DNA of 64,000 bases from Syngnathus acus (Eukaryota; Chordata; Actinopteri; Syngnathiformes; Syngnathidae): contig NC_051089.1 of NCBI RefSeq assembly GCF_901709675.1, positions 7,065,476 through 7,129,475 of the forward strand, given 5' to 3'. Numbering within the stretch: position 1 is the stretch's first letter; every line of letters begins with the position of its first letter. Under the pieces are notes generated by a model. The model worked only from the letters and a program-made list of their open reading frames with translations, did not search any database and had not been told where the DNA came from. Of the stretch, positions 1 to 11,883 are shown piece by piece. A program made the translations under genes and the position numbers.

Positions 1-3000
1 CAAGTTGGATTTTGAAGGACAGGCTCCACGCTGGGGGAAAGACAAACAGCGGAGACAGTAGGCCTTGGAAAAACTTTACACAACCTGTCACTCTGCCACC
101 GTTTTCTCCTTAAATTCACTTTCGGGTCCAACGTTGTCCTTTTCCCCTTACAAATCTTTTCAGACTTTTGTAATACTTCAACAACGGACGCTTTTCTATT
201 CAGCGACAGCGCACACTCACAGAATACCTTAGTTTGTGCTATAAACCGGAAATAAATATTTGATTTTCTAAATTGCTCAAAGTATTACTTTGAGAAAAAT
301 CTGATCCCTTGAGCTCTTTTGTCTTACGTAGGCGGAGTTAATGGTCATGGGTGGTCCTGTGGGATCAGAAAAGCACTGAAGTGTCTTTTAACACTCATTT
401 ACTGCACAACTAACCCCTTGTCAATCATCTATTTGTATCTTTTTTATATATACATATAGTTAGGTAGTTATATATTATAGTTGGGTTGAGAACTGTCAAT
501 TTAAAGTGCAATGCAACGAGCACCTGCTCAGTTCAATTGTCCTAATGGGGCATCATATTCTTTCAAACCACATTAGCATGCCATTATTGTCAAATGGATA
601 CTTGTGCATAATGGAAGCAGAAACCACCTCAAGGAAAGGATGTCTGTCTGCAGAGGCATACAATGAGGTGTCAAGATTGGATTTCTATTAAAAAATGAAA
701 CTTGGGAGAACATAATTTCTTAGTATGTGTCAGTATTTCCGAGTGCTAACAAGTTCTCGTATAAAGACAGGATAAAGACCTTTTGTTAAAGCTCCATTAG
801 AGTGACCTAACAACTACGACATGAAAGTAGGGAATTAGTTTCATAATGTATGCTCAGAAAGGACTGCATTTTACTTTCATTCACAGCTACTCCGCTATCC
901 ATGTTGCACCAAACCAAAGTGCAGGACAAACCCAATGCATTTGATAACAACCACCAAATAAAAGGTTAAAAGCAGCTACCCTAATTAAGCATTGTTTGTA
1001 AAATCAAAAATCATTTTTTATATTTATGGTAAAAATAAAAACACCAGTATGTAGAAGCTTTTTGTTTCATCATACTTTTGGGGTGGCGACAAAAAAATAT
1101 TTCAATTTAAGAAATAATCCAAATATCACAGACTACCCATGAAACACTACTTTCTGCACGAATCAGACAAAACTAAATGAAACACAATCCATCTAAATCT
1201 CCAGCGTACAAAGTACACGGCCTTGTAATATTGTCCCAACCTACGGCCCATCTACTGGGGACCATAAAATACCATGGCAGATGGACGGATTGACCGTGGT
1301 GACGTCTTCCCAAAGACAGAATTTCCCCATTTGCACAGCCAGCCGCCATTACAGAGGCACTTAGCTTAAAGTCTCTCACACCCTTTAGCTCAGGTTTTAA
1401 GACTATTGTGGCAGATTGGCTGGTAAAAATCAATGTCGTCATTGTGGAAGTGAGCAAGAGATTAGCAGCTAGTTAGCAGTAGTGAAGGACGGCAGCTGGC
1501 ACCATTAACCTCCCCGCCTCTCACACTTACACACACGCACACAGGAAATACAGTTAGGTCGTCAGTGAATCACAAAAGCGCTGCTCTGCAAAACAAGTTG
1601 CATGAATGCTAAATGATCTATTTCAACACTGTAAGGATTTAATATGTATTGTTTACAATTCATGCACTGAATAGTTGTGGTGAAATTATTGGACATTATC
1701 GAAACATGGTAGGAGAATAACGTGACATACTGTTATTTTTACCAGGAGGTGAACGTACAAGCATGGCACGGCGGCACAAAAATAATCCATCATCGCATCC
1801 ACAAAGTGACTGCCATCAGTCGCCTCAATTCCGAAAAAAAAAAAAAAAATGACTTTGCGAATCAGGCTCTTAAATTCCTTGCCATTTTTACCACATGAAT
1901 TCACGACAATACATAGTGACAAAGCATTGTCCTGCAGTTGTTTACGCACACGCTGTAGTTCAACAAAACAGGAGTCCAATAACACAAGGTCACCGCAAAT
2001 CAAAATCAAGTCGAGCCAAACCATTCTGAGCCATGTTAAATGGGTGTTTGTTAACACAACACATTAGCTGTTGTGTTGCTCGGATTGGCGTTACTGAATT
2101 TCTCCCAGTAGGACTACTCGAGCCTCTGGTCTGAACAGAGGAATGCTCGCAGGGTTCAAGTTCCGCCTCGGCCATTTCCAGAGCGCCGTCTTTCTATGGC
2201 TGGAGGGCCACGCAGAGTGTCTGTTACAAAGATACGTCGTCTCGTCATGTGGGTCAAAGGGAGTTCATTAACAGATGCTCCTCACAGACTTCAGTCAGCC
2301 ATGTTTGGACATGCCATTGGGGAATTAGCCAGGCTGTGTTAATTTACTGAGTGAAGTCTTTGACAAAGTGAACAAACAACGCATGAAATACAGCAGTACG
2401 CAATACCGAGGACTCCAGATTGAGTGACCTCCTCAACCTCAACTGAAGCCAGCAGGACCAACATGAAGACTCGAACACTAATACAGTCTCTAGTCTCAAA
2501 AGATTTTTTTTTTTTTTTTTTTGTAAACAAATCCTTCCTGCACAAACAGTCATTAGTCACTATTAATCAGCCACACCTCCATCTACACCTTTCGTCTCCG
2601 GGGACTAACAAAGAAATAAGAAAAGGGGGCGTAATATGATATCGATGGATCGTGCGTCTATGATTGCACGCAGAGTCTCAGCTCTCACAACACCAAACAT
2701 TTGGTTAGTTACGTGACCGTCCTCAATGCAAGAAGAACCATTAGTTTTTGGTGACTGCACGCATTCATCCGTGTGTGTCTCCGGCGAGGGTAACATGTAG
2801 CTGGAAGACACAAGCGTAACATGACGAGGGCAGATCAGATGCTCTTAACGCTTTGATATCCAATGCCTGACTACAAGTACCTGTACAGCGTGTGCACCTT
2901 CCATGTATCCTGTTGCAGACATTGTGCTAACTGTTTCAGTGTGGGGAAACATGCTAAAACGCAATCTGGTAGCAAAGGGTCTTATTTGAAAAGCCATTTT

Positions 3001-3959
3001 TTAAAATTTGAGTATACGTGGGTATTCTTAACCAACGAAGCGTTATGGAATTTTTTTCTTGGCATGAACCTTCAATGTGAACATTTTTTTTTTTCCAGAC
3101 ATAAACAAATTTGTAATCATTTTAAATATGCTTTTTAATATCTGCAATTGCAGTCTCCAAAATTAAGTTGTCATAAAAAAGATGGCCTACACTGTTTATC
3201 CACAATTTGTAGTTGAATTTAGTCCAGGTTAAAAAGCATTTACCTTATTGTCTAAATGAAGTCAAGTGATCCGAATTCATTTTTTTTAATTATTATTATT
3301 ATTTCATTTTTTAATGTGATAAGAAATGAAAACCAGTGATAACATTTCATGAGTAATTTGGGCAATTATTCATGATACTTTATATGTGCACACATTTTTA
3401 AGAATACACAATTCCTACTAAATTTGGACGATTTGTCCAGACAGACACACTTCTTTGCAGGACTGTGTGCAACATATATTTTCTAATGCTACTGTTGTAG
3501 TCAGCAATGTAACAACGATCTGTACGGATAAATCCTCAGCCTTTTCTGGCTGTGCAAAGCATCTTTGTTTTCTCTATGTATGAATGGTGGCTGATTTAAT
3601 AACATTTTCAGAGGACATTACAATGCTTCATGACACAGATCAATACAGAGATGAAAACCAAACACGGCCGTTCCGGGCGAACCCACCAATTTGTCGACTA
3701 TGAATTGGTTGTGGCTGCATTGTTGAGTCGACCCCCCCCCCCACACACACTCTCCCAAACACATGCGTAATCACATTTGAGCTCTTGAGCTCTTTTGTTT
3801 CCCTTTCGCAGGTGCGTAACCCGACAACGTGCAACATTGCAAGCTGTTGCTTTACAGTTTTCAACAAACCTGCTCATATGCTGTAATTACACCCGCCGCC
3901 CCCCGAATACCCTGCGGCGGCTATCCAATTTCACACAAGCATACAATGCACGTACGTAC
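1..3959 (-). other. fzd3: fzd3 intron (3' end outside window)
   Basis: This is the intron downstream of the first fzd3 coding exon; its donor GTACGT starts at 3959 and reads leftward. No continuation of the Frizzled cysteine-rich domain or of the seven-pass region was found in either strand, so the next exon lies beyond the left edge. The stretch is AT-rich with short A and T runs and a short C/CA run near 3730-3750. I see no other gene in it. Confidence 0.6.
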
Positions 3960-4193
3960 CTCCATGGCGAGCGCGGCTGTCTGCTGGTCGTAGTGGTTGA
4001 GCAAGTTGGGCATGAAGGTGGCGTTGTAAGGCAGATCCTGGCACATTCGCAGTTTGATGGGCTCACAGCTGAACTCATTGTGGCTCTCGATGACCTCCAT
4101 GTGTATGGTCCCCGCCGGAGGAGCCACGAATAAGAGGAGCAGGAAAAGTGGGATAGGGAAACGGGGAAAACAGGCAGTCTGTCTGCAGGACAT
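3960..4193 (-). CDS. fzd3: Frizzled-3 Wnt receptor, first coding exon (partial gene)
   Basis: Frizzled-3 is a seven-pass Wnt receptor used in planar cell polarity and axon guidance. Only the N-terminus is in the window: 78 codons starting at the ATG at 4193-4191. Residues 1-27 form a signal peptide with a leucine-rich core (LFLLLLFVAPPAG). The cysteine-rich domain begins at about residue 40 with SCEPIKLRMCQDLPYNATF, followed by MPNLLNHYDQQTAALAME. This stretch is nearly identical to human FZD3 and clearly unlike FZD6 or FZD1/2/7. The exon ends in phase 0 at 3960 with donor GTACGT, at the point where human FZD3 continues PFHP. A likely acceptor (ATGCAG) at 4239-4241 would give a 45-nt leader before the ATG. 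Teleosts can have two fzd3 paralogues; which one this is cannot be decided from 78 residues. Confidence 0.9.
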
Positions 4194-4238
4194 GGGTGAC
4201 GTCTTGTGGTCTGGGATACATTCTTTTTGAAATGATTC

Positions 4239-5810
4239 CTGCATCGTTATACAGCAGAGAGGCCAGACTATCATCAACTATCGCCTTGAGCGTCGCTGAT
4301 AATTGGTTTAAGGCTTCTTCGCATTGGAGGCAACCAAGTCCACACTCGGTGGGGATTTAAAAAGCAGAATCCCACCTCTTAATAAGAGGCACATTATGGA
4401 GGAAGATGGAGGCCCCACTGATTGGCGCACCAAGACAAAGCAGCAGGAAAGAAGCCGCCTCTTGTTCTTCACTATTTACTTTCCAGCCTTCAGACTGCGC
4501 CGACGCTTGCTACTGGCTTGCAGAGCATCTTGCGGCATTCTCCACCTCCTGGTTTATTCCATGGTGACAGCGAGGGAGAGAAAACAGCTCCTCAGGGTTC
4601 TCAGTGCCTCTTTTGTCTGGTCACCCTCGCCTCCAGCAAAACCTCAACAAAACACACAAGGCCGTGATATCCATTGCTTCCTCCTCCTCCACCTTGGAAT
4701 TATTTTTCTCTATCTTCAAGGTCTCTCGCATTCTGGCTTCTTCAAGCAGGTTCTGCAGGTTTAGAAGCGCGCACACACATGCACACACAATTAGAGGAAG
4801 GCTCAATGATCAAACAAGCTGAATGGGCTTTGTGTCAGGTTGCAGTGTCCTTGTCAATATCAGGGCTGAACAAGTAATCAAATTCAAATCGACATTGCAA
4901 TGTAGAAGAATGCAATTTTTAAATGACAAAGGCTGCAATCGGGGAAAAAAAATCTTCATGTATATAGGATTCATATTTATGTATATTGCATTTATTCTAA
5001 AATTGGTGCTTGAGTGCAGTCCATGTGCTTTTATAACATTGTTTCATAAAACATGAAAAGATAAAGGGATAAAGTATGGCTCTGTTTGCATTATTGTTGA
5101 AGCCCAATTTATGGACTCATTGATTTACGTTATGTTTGTGACTGCAGAATATATCGAAAATATAGTCATCGTGAAATGGGATGCATCATAATTTATTGAA
5201 TGGTTAAAAAAAATCATGGGAAGAGGAACGTGCAAAAAATAATCACTTATTAAACCGTAATGAGATTTTTTGCCCCCAAATCAATAATATACAAACACCG
5301 ATTTAGAACACAAAATGAAATCTAGCAGGTTTCGTGTAATTCCCTTCACAGGCTTTCATGTTTGAGGTTGGCCAGGCGACACTACGGCTCGCTTTGAAAC
5401 ATTTAATTTTTAATTTTAGCAATGCCATAATTCTGCAACGCTTACCGTGTTGTTAATTAGAGGGCACCAGCGCCAAGCAGGCTTCCGTAGACCTTCATGC
5501 GCGAACCAACTTGTCCAGATAGTTAGCTACCTTTATGCTAATGACAAGAACACCTTTGCAAAAGCGCTACCCGTCCTGCTCGTACCTACGCTAACATTCA
5601 ATCGCTCAACGTGACTTGTTCGAAAAGGCGAACGATCGCACTCGGTTCCTGGATGGTTTGACGAGCCATGCACGCTCTCCGTGTGCAAGCACATCAATCA
5701 TAAGAGGGTGGCTGTCGCGTGAACGTGTCATCGTCGCGCATAAAACCATTTCAAAAGGCGTTTGCGAAGTCAAAGTTGACGGAAATAAATTGATACCAGA
5801 CGCACTTTAC
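4239..5810 (-). other. fzd3: fzd3 5' UTR intron
   Basis: Predicted intron between the non-coding exon 1 (donor GTAAAG at 5810) and the exon carrying the start codon (acceptor ending at 4239). The sequence is AT-rich apart from pyrimidine-rich parts around 4380-4740. No other coding exon was recognised in it. Confidence 0.45.
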
Positions 5811-5965
5811 CTGGCAATGGCGGGGTTAAGAAAGCGGTCCGGGTGTTCCAGTGAATCTGTTCACTGCGGCGCTCCAGTCGTTGTCCGCCGCTGTTTGCCT
5901 GCCTGGCTGCAGCGCGTGCAGCGAGTGCGCGCAATCAACGTGTGCGCGCACGCCCCCCACTGTAG
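5811..5965 (-). promoter_or_regulatory. fzd3: Predicted fzd3 non-coding exon 1 and CpG-rich promoter
   Basis: A local CpG-rich stretch (about 5840-5960, including repeated GCGC and a CGTGTGCGCGCACG motif) stands out from the AT-rich surroundings. On the minus strand it is followed by a strong donor, CCAG|GTAAAG, at 5811/5810. The position, about 1.6 kb upstream of the fzd3 start codon in the same orientation, suggests the first untranslated exon and core promoter. The transcription start itself is not visible. Confidence 0.45.
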
Positions 5966-7851
5966 TGGACACAAGCCGAGAGGTCGACTGGACTAATAGG
6001 TTTTTGCGCATCATTCGTTGATGACTATTTTGTTTAATCAATATTCAGTATGGTGGAGTGTTACAGTGGCAGACCGTCAGGGTCAGCAAAGACTAAAGGC
6101 TAAAAGAAAAAAGTTACAACCTAAAATCTAATATTTGTTGCATCTCCAAGAGTCTATATGCTCCAAACTGTAGCTTTCATCTTGCACTGCAGGAAGGGAA
6201 AGAGATTTACATCAACATGCAATGCTTTCATTCTACACATCGATTATCTAATATGTTTATATGTGATTATCGTGATAGTGCACAAAAAGCACAGGGTTCT
6301 ATGACAAGACAAGCATTGGTGGGGGAAAACTGAATCAAAAAATATTTTTTATTGAAATGGTCCAACAGGGGCTGTCTCTGGATTGGAATGGACAATGCTA
6401 ATTTCTTTGTGCAAATAAAAAAAATGTTGAAATATTCCTCGTAGCCTGTCAACAACTTGAAATGAACATAAGCTCAGCGGCGCAAATCAATTTCAAAATT
6501 AATGTACCACGTTCACAAATGTTTGCCCACTACTCAAGTAAATGCATATTTAAAAAAAAAAAACGTTTCAAACACATGCACAGTTTCAGGAGCTCAAGAT
6601 TCTGGATAAATATTTACAGGGCATCGGTCATTTGTCCCGACAGTACAAGGAGCAGAGAAAGCTCGATGTGGTGACCTCAAAGTGAGCCTGCCTGATGGCA
6701 CGGGCCTCAAAGACTGGTCACTGAGTGATTGTATCAGGCAGCACAATGTCAATATTTATCCCTTGCGGAGTCAGGATTAGGGCTGCGTGCTATGATTCCC
6801 TTCCGCACGATTGAGCACAGCACTAGATTAACTGTTTGGCGGCTCTGATGTGATCCTCTCTGTCACTGGGATGTGTGCATACGTGTGTGTTTATGTGTGT
6901 GTGTGGTCCGTGAATGCTAAGACTGTTGGCCCACATACTGGTCGAACCATTTAATGTAGAAAAGTAATGTTCAGTGAGGCCTCACACGCACTCAACATCA
7001 TTGACACTGTATGTGCTCATGCACAAATTCAACTAGATCTTTGCAGGCTAAACATAAAGAACATCTTTTTACTTGTTCACTCTGGGGATTGGCAATATAC
7101 AATAATACGTAACAATAAAACCTAATATCTATCAATTGTGAATTGCTAATAAAAATTGGCAAAATGAAATGCACTATGAGGCTTCACACAGAAGAGGCGC
7201 TGTTGATTAAGGCTTGCCAGTCAACACTCTTATACTCACAAAAATCAATTAAGTGATGGAAAATGTTTTGTTATCTTATTATTCAAATTGTCAACAAAAT
7301 AAAATCTCTGAGGAACAGGCCTCTGTCTTTCTGTGTTTTTCCTTCTAAACAGATCTAAGAATAAATTGTGAATAACAACAAAAGGCTCTGTTTAACCAAA
7401 ACCAATAAATGCAATTAAATAGGTCCAAGTAATTTTACAAATTAATATTGTGTTAGTCTGGTAATCAGTATAAACAATATACTGTATTACAAAAACAATG
7501 TGACTTAGGTTTGAAGGTTGGTTCAGAATATTCACCAAAATGAATCTGTTACATGTCAAATGGTTAACAAAGCTGATAGAAAAATGTCATCAAGATGAAT
7601 AAAAATGTACAACAGTTTCCTTCATATTGAACAACAGTTTGAGCATGAAATGATATTGAGAAGACAAAGCAAACTTACTACACATAAAAACTGCCCTTGT
7701 GTAAATATAGAAATACTGCGTATCAAAGACTTTCAATGTATTTCCTCTTGGTTCTCTCCAACAAAATCAATCAGCCTGCTCATCTCAAAACTACTTCAAG
7801 ATTTACAAATGTGAACCAATGGAGTGTTGGTACTTGCAGTATTTTGTTCCA
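5966..7851. other. krtcap3 3' UTR and krtcap3-fzd3 intergenic space
   Basis: AT-rich sequence between the krtcap3 stop codon and the fzd3 promoter. A minus-strand AATAAA (plus-strand TTTATT near 6346) could end krtcap3 transcripts, but it is far from the stop and unproven. No supported coding sequence was found; small open frames here have no recognisable domain and no splice context. Confidence 0.4.
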
Positions 7852-9756
7852 TCAGGCATCAGGGTTGACATTTGGGCCAATCAAGCGTGTGCTGTGTGGC
7901 GAGCGCTCCACCCCTTCCTCCATCTGTGCGAGAGGAACAATGAGGAACTTGAATGTGTGAAAAAAAAAAAAAATGCACAGGACTTTACAGCTCTCCAGCA
8001 TCACCGCTCACACACAAGTACACACATGCACACACCTGTTCTTTGTAGTAGGTCTTTCCACAGGCCAGCAGCCCCCTGAGAGTCAGTCCTACGATAAAGC
8101 ACCATACAGACAGGCCACACTCCGCTGCTGCCAACACAGCACTGGTGAACCATATCGCCAGGGTGGTGTCCTAAGATGAACAGCATATAATAATAATAAT
8201 AATAATAATTAGCAGGGGCTAATCATTGTACATTGAAAGGAGAGTTGAGACTTACATAAATGCGCGTGGTGTCAAATGGGCATTGTGCGCTCACGGGAGA
8301 GCGAGCATTGGCGGGCACCACCGTTGTGTTACACCCTCGCATCAGACCCTGACCGTTATGAGCGACCGTCACAGTGATGGCCAAGAGGAGGCCGGCGCAG
8401 CACGCCGCTGAGAGCAGGGCGTTCAGGAATGAGGCTAGCAGAAGTCCAATGTGCTGGGAACATCCAAAGACAACATGTTAAATGTGATCAAGGGTAGCAA
8501 AAAAAAATGAAAGCTGCGATTCCAGGTACAGTAAAAGTCTTACCAGCTTGAAGATACGAAGGTTCCTTGACACCACAATGGCGATGATCCCTGTGGCAAT
8601 GCTCTGAAACATGAGTCATAAACAAAAACATTGGTTAGGTAAATAAACTTGCCTTTTATTACAGTTTCACATGAGATGCATTATCTTTGAATACCGTTGG
8701 TAATTGTGCCATCATGATTACTTTCTGTTCAATGTGGCAGCACAATGTAAAGGAGAACATTGAATATATTGTGGAAACAACTGATAATAAACAAATTCGG
8801 TCTTGTTTTTCCCACTTCAGTAAAAGTACTGGAGCAAATGTTCGACTCGCGTACATCGTTTTTGAAACAGCGCAAGAATGAATACTTGACCTCACCAGCA
8901 GACCCGAGGTGACAGAAATTATGTTAGCTGCTGTGTATTCGGTGGTAATTTCTTGGCTGGGTTTGGAAATGTGTCGCAGGACACTGCCATGGACGATAGC
9001 GCCAAGGATGAAGTTAATGTGGCCCACCAGGATGAGTGCCAAGCCCTTTTGCATCAATCTCCCCGGCCCCTTTTCCTTATCTGCAAATACAATACATGCA
9101 AGGAATTACAAAAAAAGATCATATTATCTTTCAACATGCATAGGTAGAGATGAAAATTAATACAATTGAAATGGTCAATATAAAAATATGACTTTTACAT
9201 TACTTTATTGTTGTAGTTTTGTAATAGGCAACTGAAGAACTGTACTTCTAAGGGTAAAAATAGTTATGCAGTGTTCAATACATATAGAAACAAACAATCC
9301 CCAACAAATACATGAATTAGATTTGAAGTTATGAGTGACTCACTTACAGCATGAACCTCTTTGAAAGTAGGCCAATTATGTTACATCAATCCACATAATT
9401 CTGCATTAGAAGTGAGTGCTAATGAGATGTGAAGGTTTCACCACAGTGAAGCGCATTTGTTTTTACAGCCTTTGTCGTTTCACTGACTCCCCGAGGGGCA
9501 ACGACCTTTTTTTCATCGGGGGACTTGTCTGAGCATGAATGTGCCTTTGAGTACTTACTGTAATAGGTAGAATGATCGGATTTATATAAACACCCCATGA
9601 ATTAGGTAGATTAAATCATGTAACGTCCTTTCATTCACTGACATTGTTATTTCCATGCAGAAGGCCTGGGCATCAACAACGCGGGCAAAACCAATCGAAA
9701 GCGTCAAAAACCATATGACATGATCAACTTTACAATAACTCACCAAAAGTACACAT
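7852..9756 (-). CDS. krtcap3: Keratinocyte-associated protein 3 (four-pass membrane protein)
   Basis: Six coding exons: 9756-9744, 9080-8896, 8603-8544, 8453-8256, 8170-8036 and 7923-7852, giving 220 residues (human about 240). All borders are GT-AG and the phases agree. The signature [18 protein letters not shown] followed by HGSVLRH matches human KRTCAP3 closely, better than its relative TMEM54. Four hydrophobic segments are visible at about residues 17-36, 55-79, 87-117 and 153-186. The loop before the last one carries [14 protein letters not shown], the family hallmark. The first exon encodes only MCTF plus one base. The short last exon encodes an acidic start (MEEGVERS) and ends TGA at 7854-7852. 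The gene lies directly downstream of nrbp1 in the same orientation, as in human. Its biochemical role is poorly known. The exon 5 donor is GTGTGT, weaker than the others. Confidence 0.9.
8187..8209. repeat. (AAT)n microsatellite
   Basis: About seven AAT units within the 85-bp krtcap3 intron 4 (8171-8255), taking up over a quarter of that intron. Confidence 0.85.
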
Positions 9757-10099
9757 TTTCTTCTCGGCCAGGTGTGTTGCTTTGAATATAAAATCGACGT
9801 AATAGTAATGACGCCCGTAGTTTACGAGCAACTTTTCCCACCAGCTTCCCACTGTTAGTGCTGGGTCCACTTCCGGATTGACGTCACAGCCCACCTGACG
9901 CTTACCTGCCGAAAATGAATTTACTGGACAACAGCATAACATTATCATAACGTGGTAAAAACTGAACTCAGGATTATAATCTTTCGAGGTAGACTTCAGT
10001 TTCAGTTCGAAAATTCTAAATTATACATATATATCCTCAAAATGTGATGCGACTGTACTATTGCACCAAATATTAACAAATCAAGAAGGTTTTCACACA
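9757..10099 (-). promoter_or_regulatory. krtcap3: krtcap3 5' UTR and promoter squeezed behind nrbp1
   Basis: Only about 340 bp separate the krtcap3 start codon from the proposed nrbp1 polyadenylation signal. A local CpG-containing patch (about 9770-9870) fits a small promoter. No TATA box at a convincing place was seen. Inference from gene spacing. Confidence 0.4.
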
Positions 10100-10105
10100 T
10101 TTATT
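10100..10105 (-). terminator. nrbp1: nrbp1 polyadenylation signal AATAAA
   Basis: Plus-strand TTTATT reads AATAAA on the minus strand, about 1.78 kb past the nrbp1 stop codon and just before the krtcap3 upstream region. It is the best-placed canonical hexamer; earlier alternative sites were not excluded. Confidence 0.45.
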
Positions 10106-11883
10106 CAAAAGCAGTCGTGATTTGTACATTCTATCAAAATGCACTTAGAAAATACAGTGACATTCTTGTCATAAACAAAACCCAAATATAACCTTTGGAG
10201 AGAAAAAAAATGTTTACATCATCAATACACACTGAGAAATATTACTTGTAGTAACATGAATACAAGTACTCACGAATTACTTGTTTTTCTCCAATTATGT
10301 GTTTATGAACGGGCTCATCAAATTGAGCACTTGCACCTACAATGGAATCTCTGAAAGCCAATAATATATAATGGCCGAACTGTTTGGAATTCAACCAACA
10401 ATTTCTGAGGAATATGCAACACTTGGGAGTTGGATTTATCATGAGACTTCAGCTCAGTAAAATCTTAAGGGCCATCCATCTCCATGAGTAAAGCATTTTT
10501 CCATTTCTTTTGGGGGGGGGGGGGGGGGGGGGGTCATTTTGAATTTTGAGTTGATGTCATCACATAAGTGTACCACTGGTGACTGAAGACTTTTGTGCGA
10601 TGTTGAAAAGTGCTTTGCCTATCTGTGTTCTGCTCGTACAGAACCATATTGCTAACGATAAAAGTAGATCGGAATGTACACTGGAAAGTAACTATCTAAG
10701 CAACATCTACTGACTCAAATATAGACTCTCATGTGCAAAATATCCCCGTGCTTGGTTTTTCAGTACAGTCTGCGGTCTTGTTCAATCAGTTCACTATGGC
10801 TAATTCAACAAGAACAGGATTTTTATAAAAATAACACAATGCACATTTTGTGTGACTACATTCAGTTCATTACAGTTTTGTTTCAACATTATTGTGCAAT
10901 TGGCTCTGCAACATAATTTATAACCGATTGTGTGTGTGTGTGTGTGTGAGGGGGGGTTGTTGAGATCATTAATACTGTTTTCTGTGTTCTTGATTCCTGT
11001 CATGAGACTGTGCAGAGATACAAAGTGCAAGGCACATTGTCAAAAAAAAACAAAAAAAACATCTGGGGCAACAAAGGGATCAAATTCTCATTCAACTCAA
11101 GTGGCTCTGCCATGAAATGAAAATATGGGCAAAAGTTTTCCAAGTGGCTCAGATACCTACCATGATGGTGTGAAAGCATACTATGAAAAAGAGGAACACA
11201 CGTCACACACACAATGCAACATAAATAAAAAGCGTGAAACTCTCTCCTGAAAACGGCTGTATGTTAAGGAAAAGGCTTTTGAAACATCCGTATATGGCAT
11301 CAGTGTAAAAGGCACAGCCAATAAGTACTGTCGGTAAAAACAACGAATAAGACAAAAAGATGCAAAGTGAGATGAGAGGTTTTTAAAGTGGAACAACATA
11401 TAAAAATAAAGAACAAGAGAAAAAAACCGTAACACTGAGTTCACAGCCCCTCACAGTAACAGTTTGCAGATACAAGATTGTCAGCACACACACGCGCGCG
11501 CACAAAAACAGGAAAGGGGCTCTTGTTCCAAAGGCTTGCTAACCAACTGAGCATTCAGCCATTTACATGTGTTGCTTTCCACCTACAGTTGTGAGACTAA
11601 TACTTAACATTGAACCTGACAGGATGAAGAAAGAGCTGGTAATGCGCTGTCAAAGCAAAATTGACCAATGAGAATCAATCAACGGCATGGATAACGTCAA
11701 TTGCCGACGCAGAAAGGCACAGCCTCGCTCATTTGGTATCATCCAAATGCACTTGTGAAGTTCATCCCTGATGTAACAGAAACGTACACTGTTGGGTTTT
11801 TTGGTCACATTCAATTTTAAGAATCCAGCATTTTGAGTGCTTTTAAAGGGAAAATGTAACAGACTTGTGTGGAGCACCTAGTG
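10106..11883 (-). other. nrbp1: nrbp1 3' untranslated region
   Basis: Non-coding sequence between the nrbp1 stop codon and the proposed poly(A) signal. It holds a 22-base G run (C run in the transcript) and a TG repeat near 10929-10949. No exon of another gene was recognised. Confidence 0.5.
10512..10533. repeat. Poly(G) tract, 22 bases
   Basis: An uninterrupted run of 22 G on the plus strand, read as C22 in the nrbp1 transcript. The length is uncertain because such runs are hard to sequence. Confidence 0.9.

Noticed and set aside
5616-5996. 126-codon plus-strand frame over the CpG-rich segment
   Set aside because: No domain; GC-rich DNA gives long chance frames, and the segment is better explained as the fzd3 promoter and leader.
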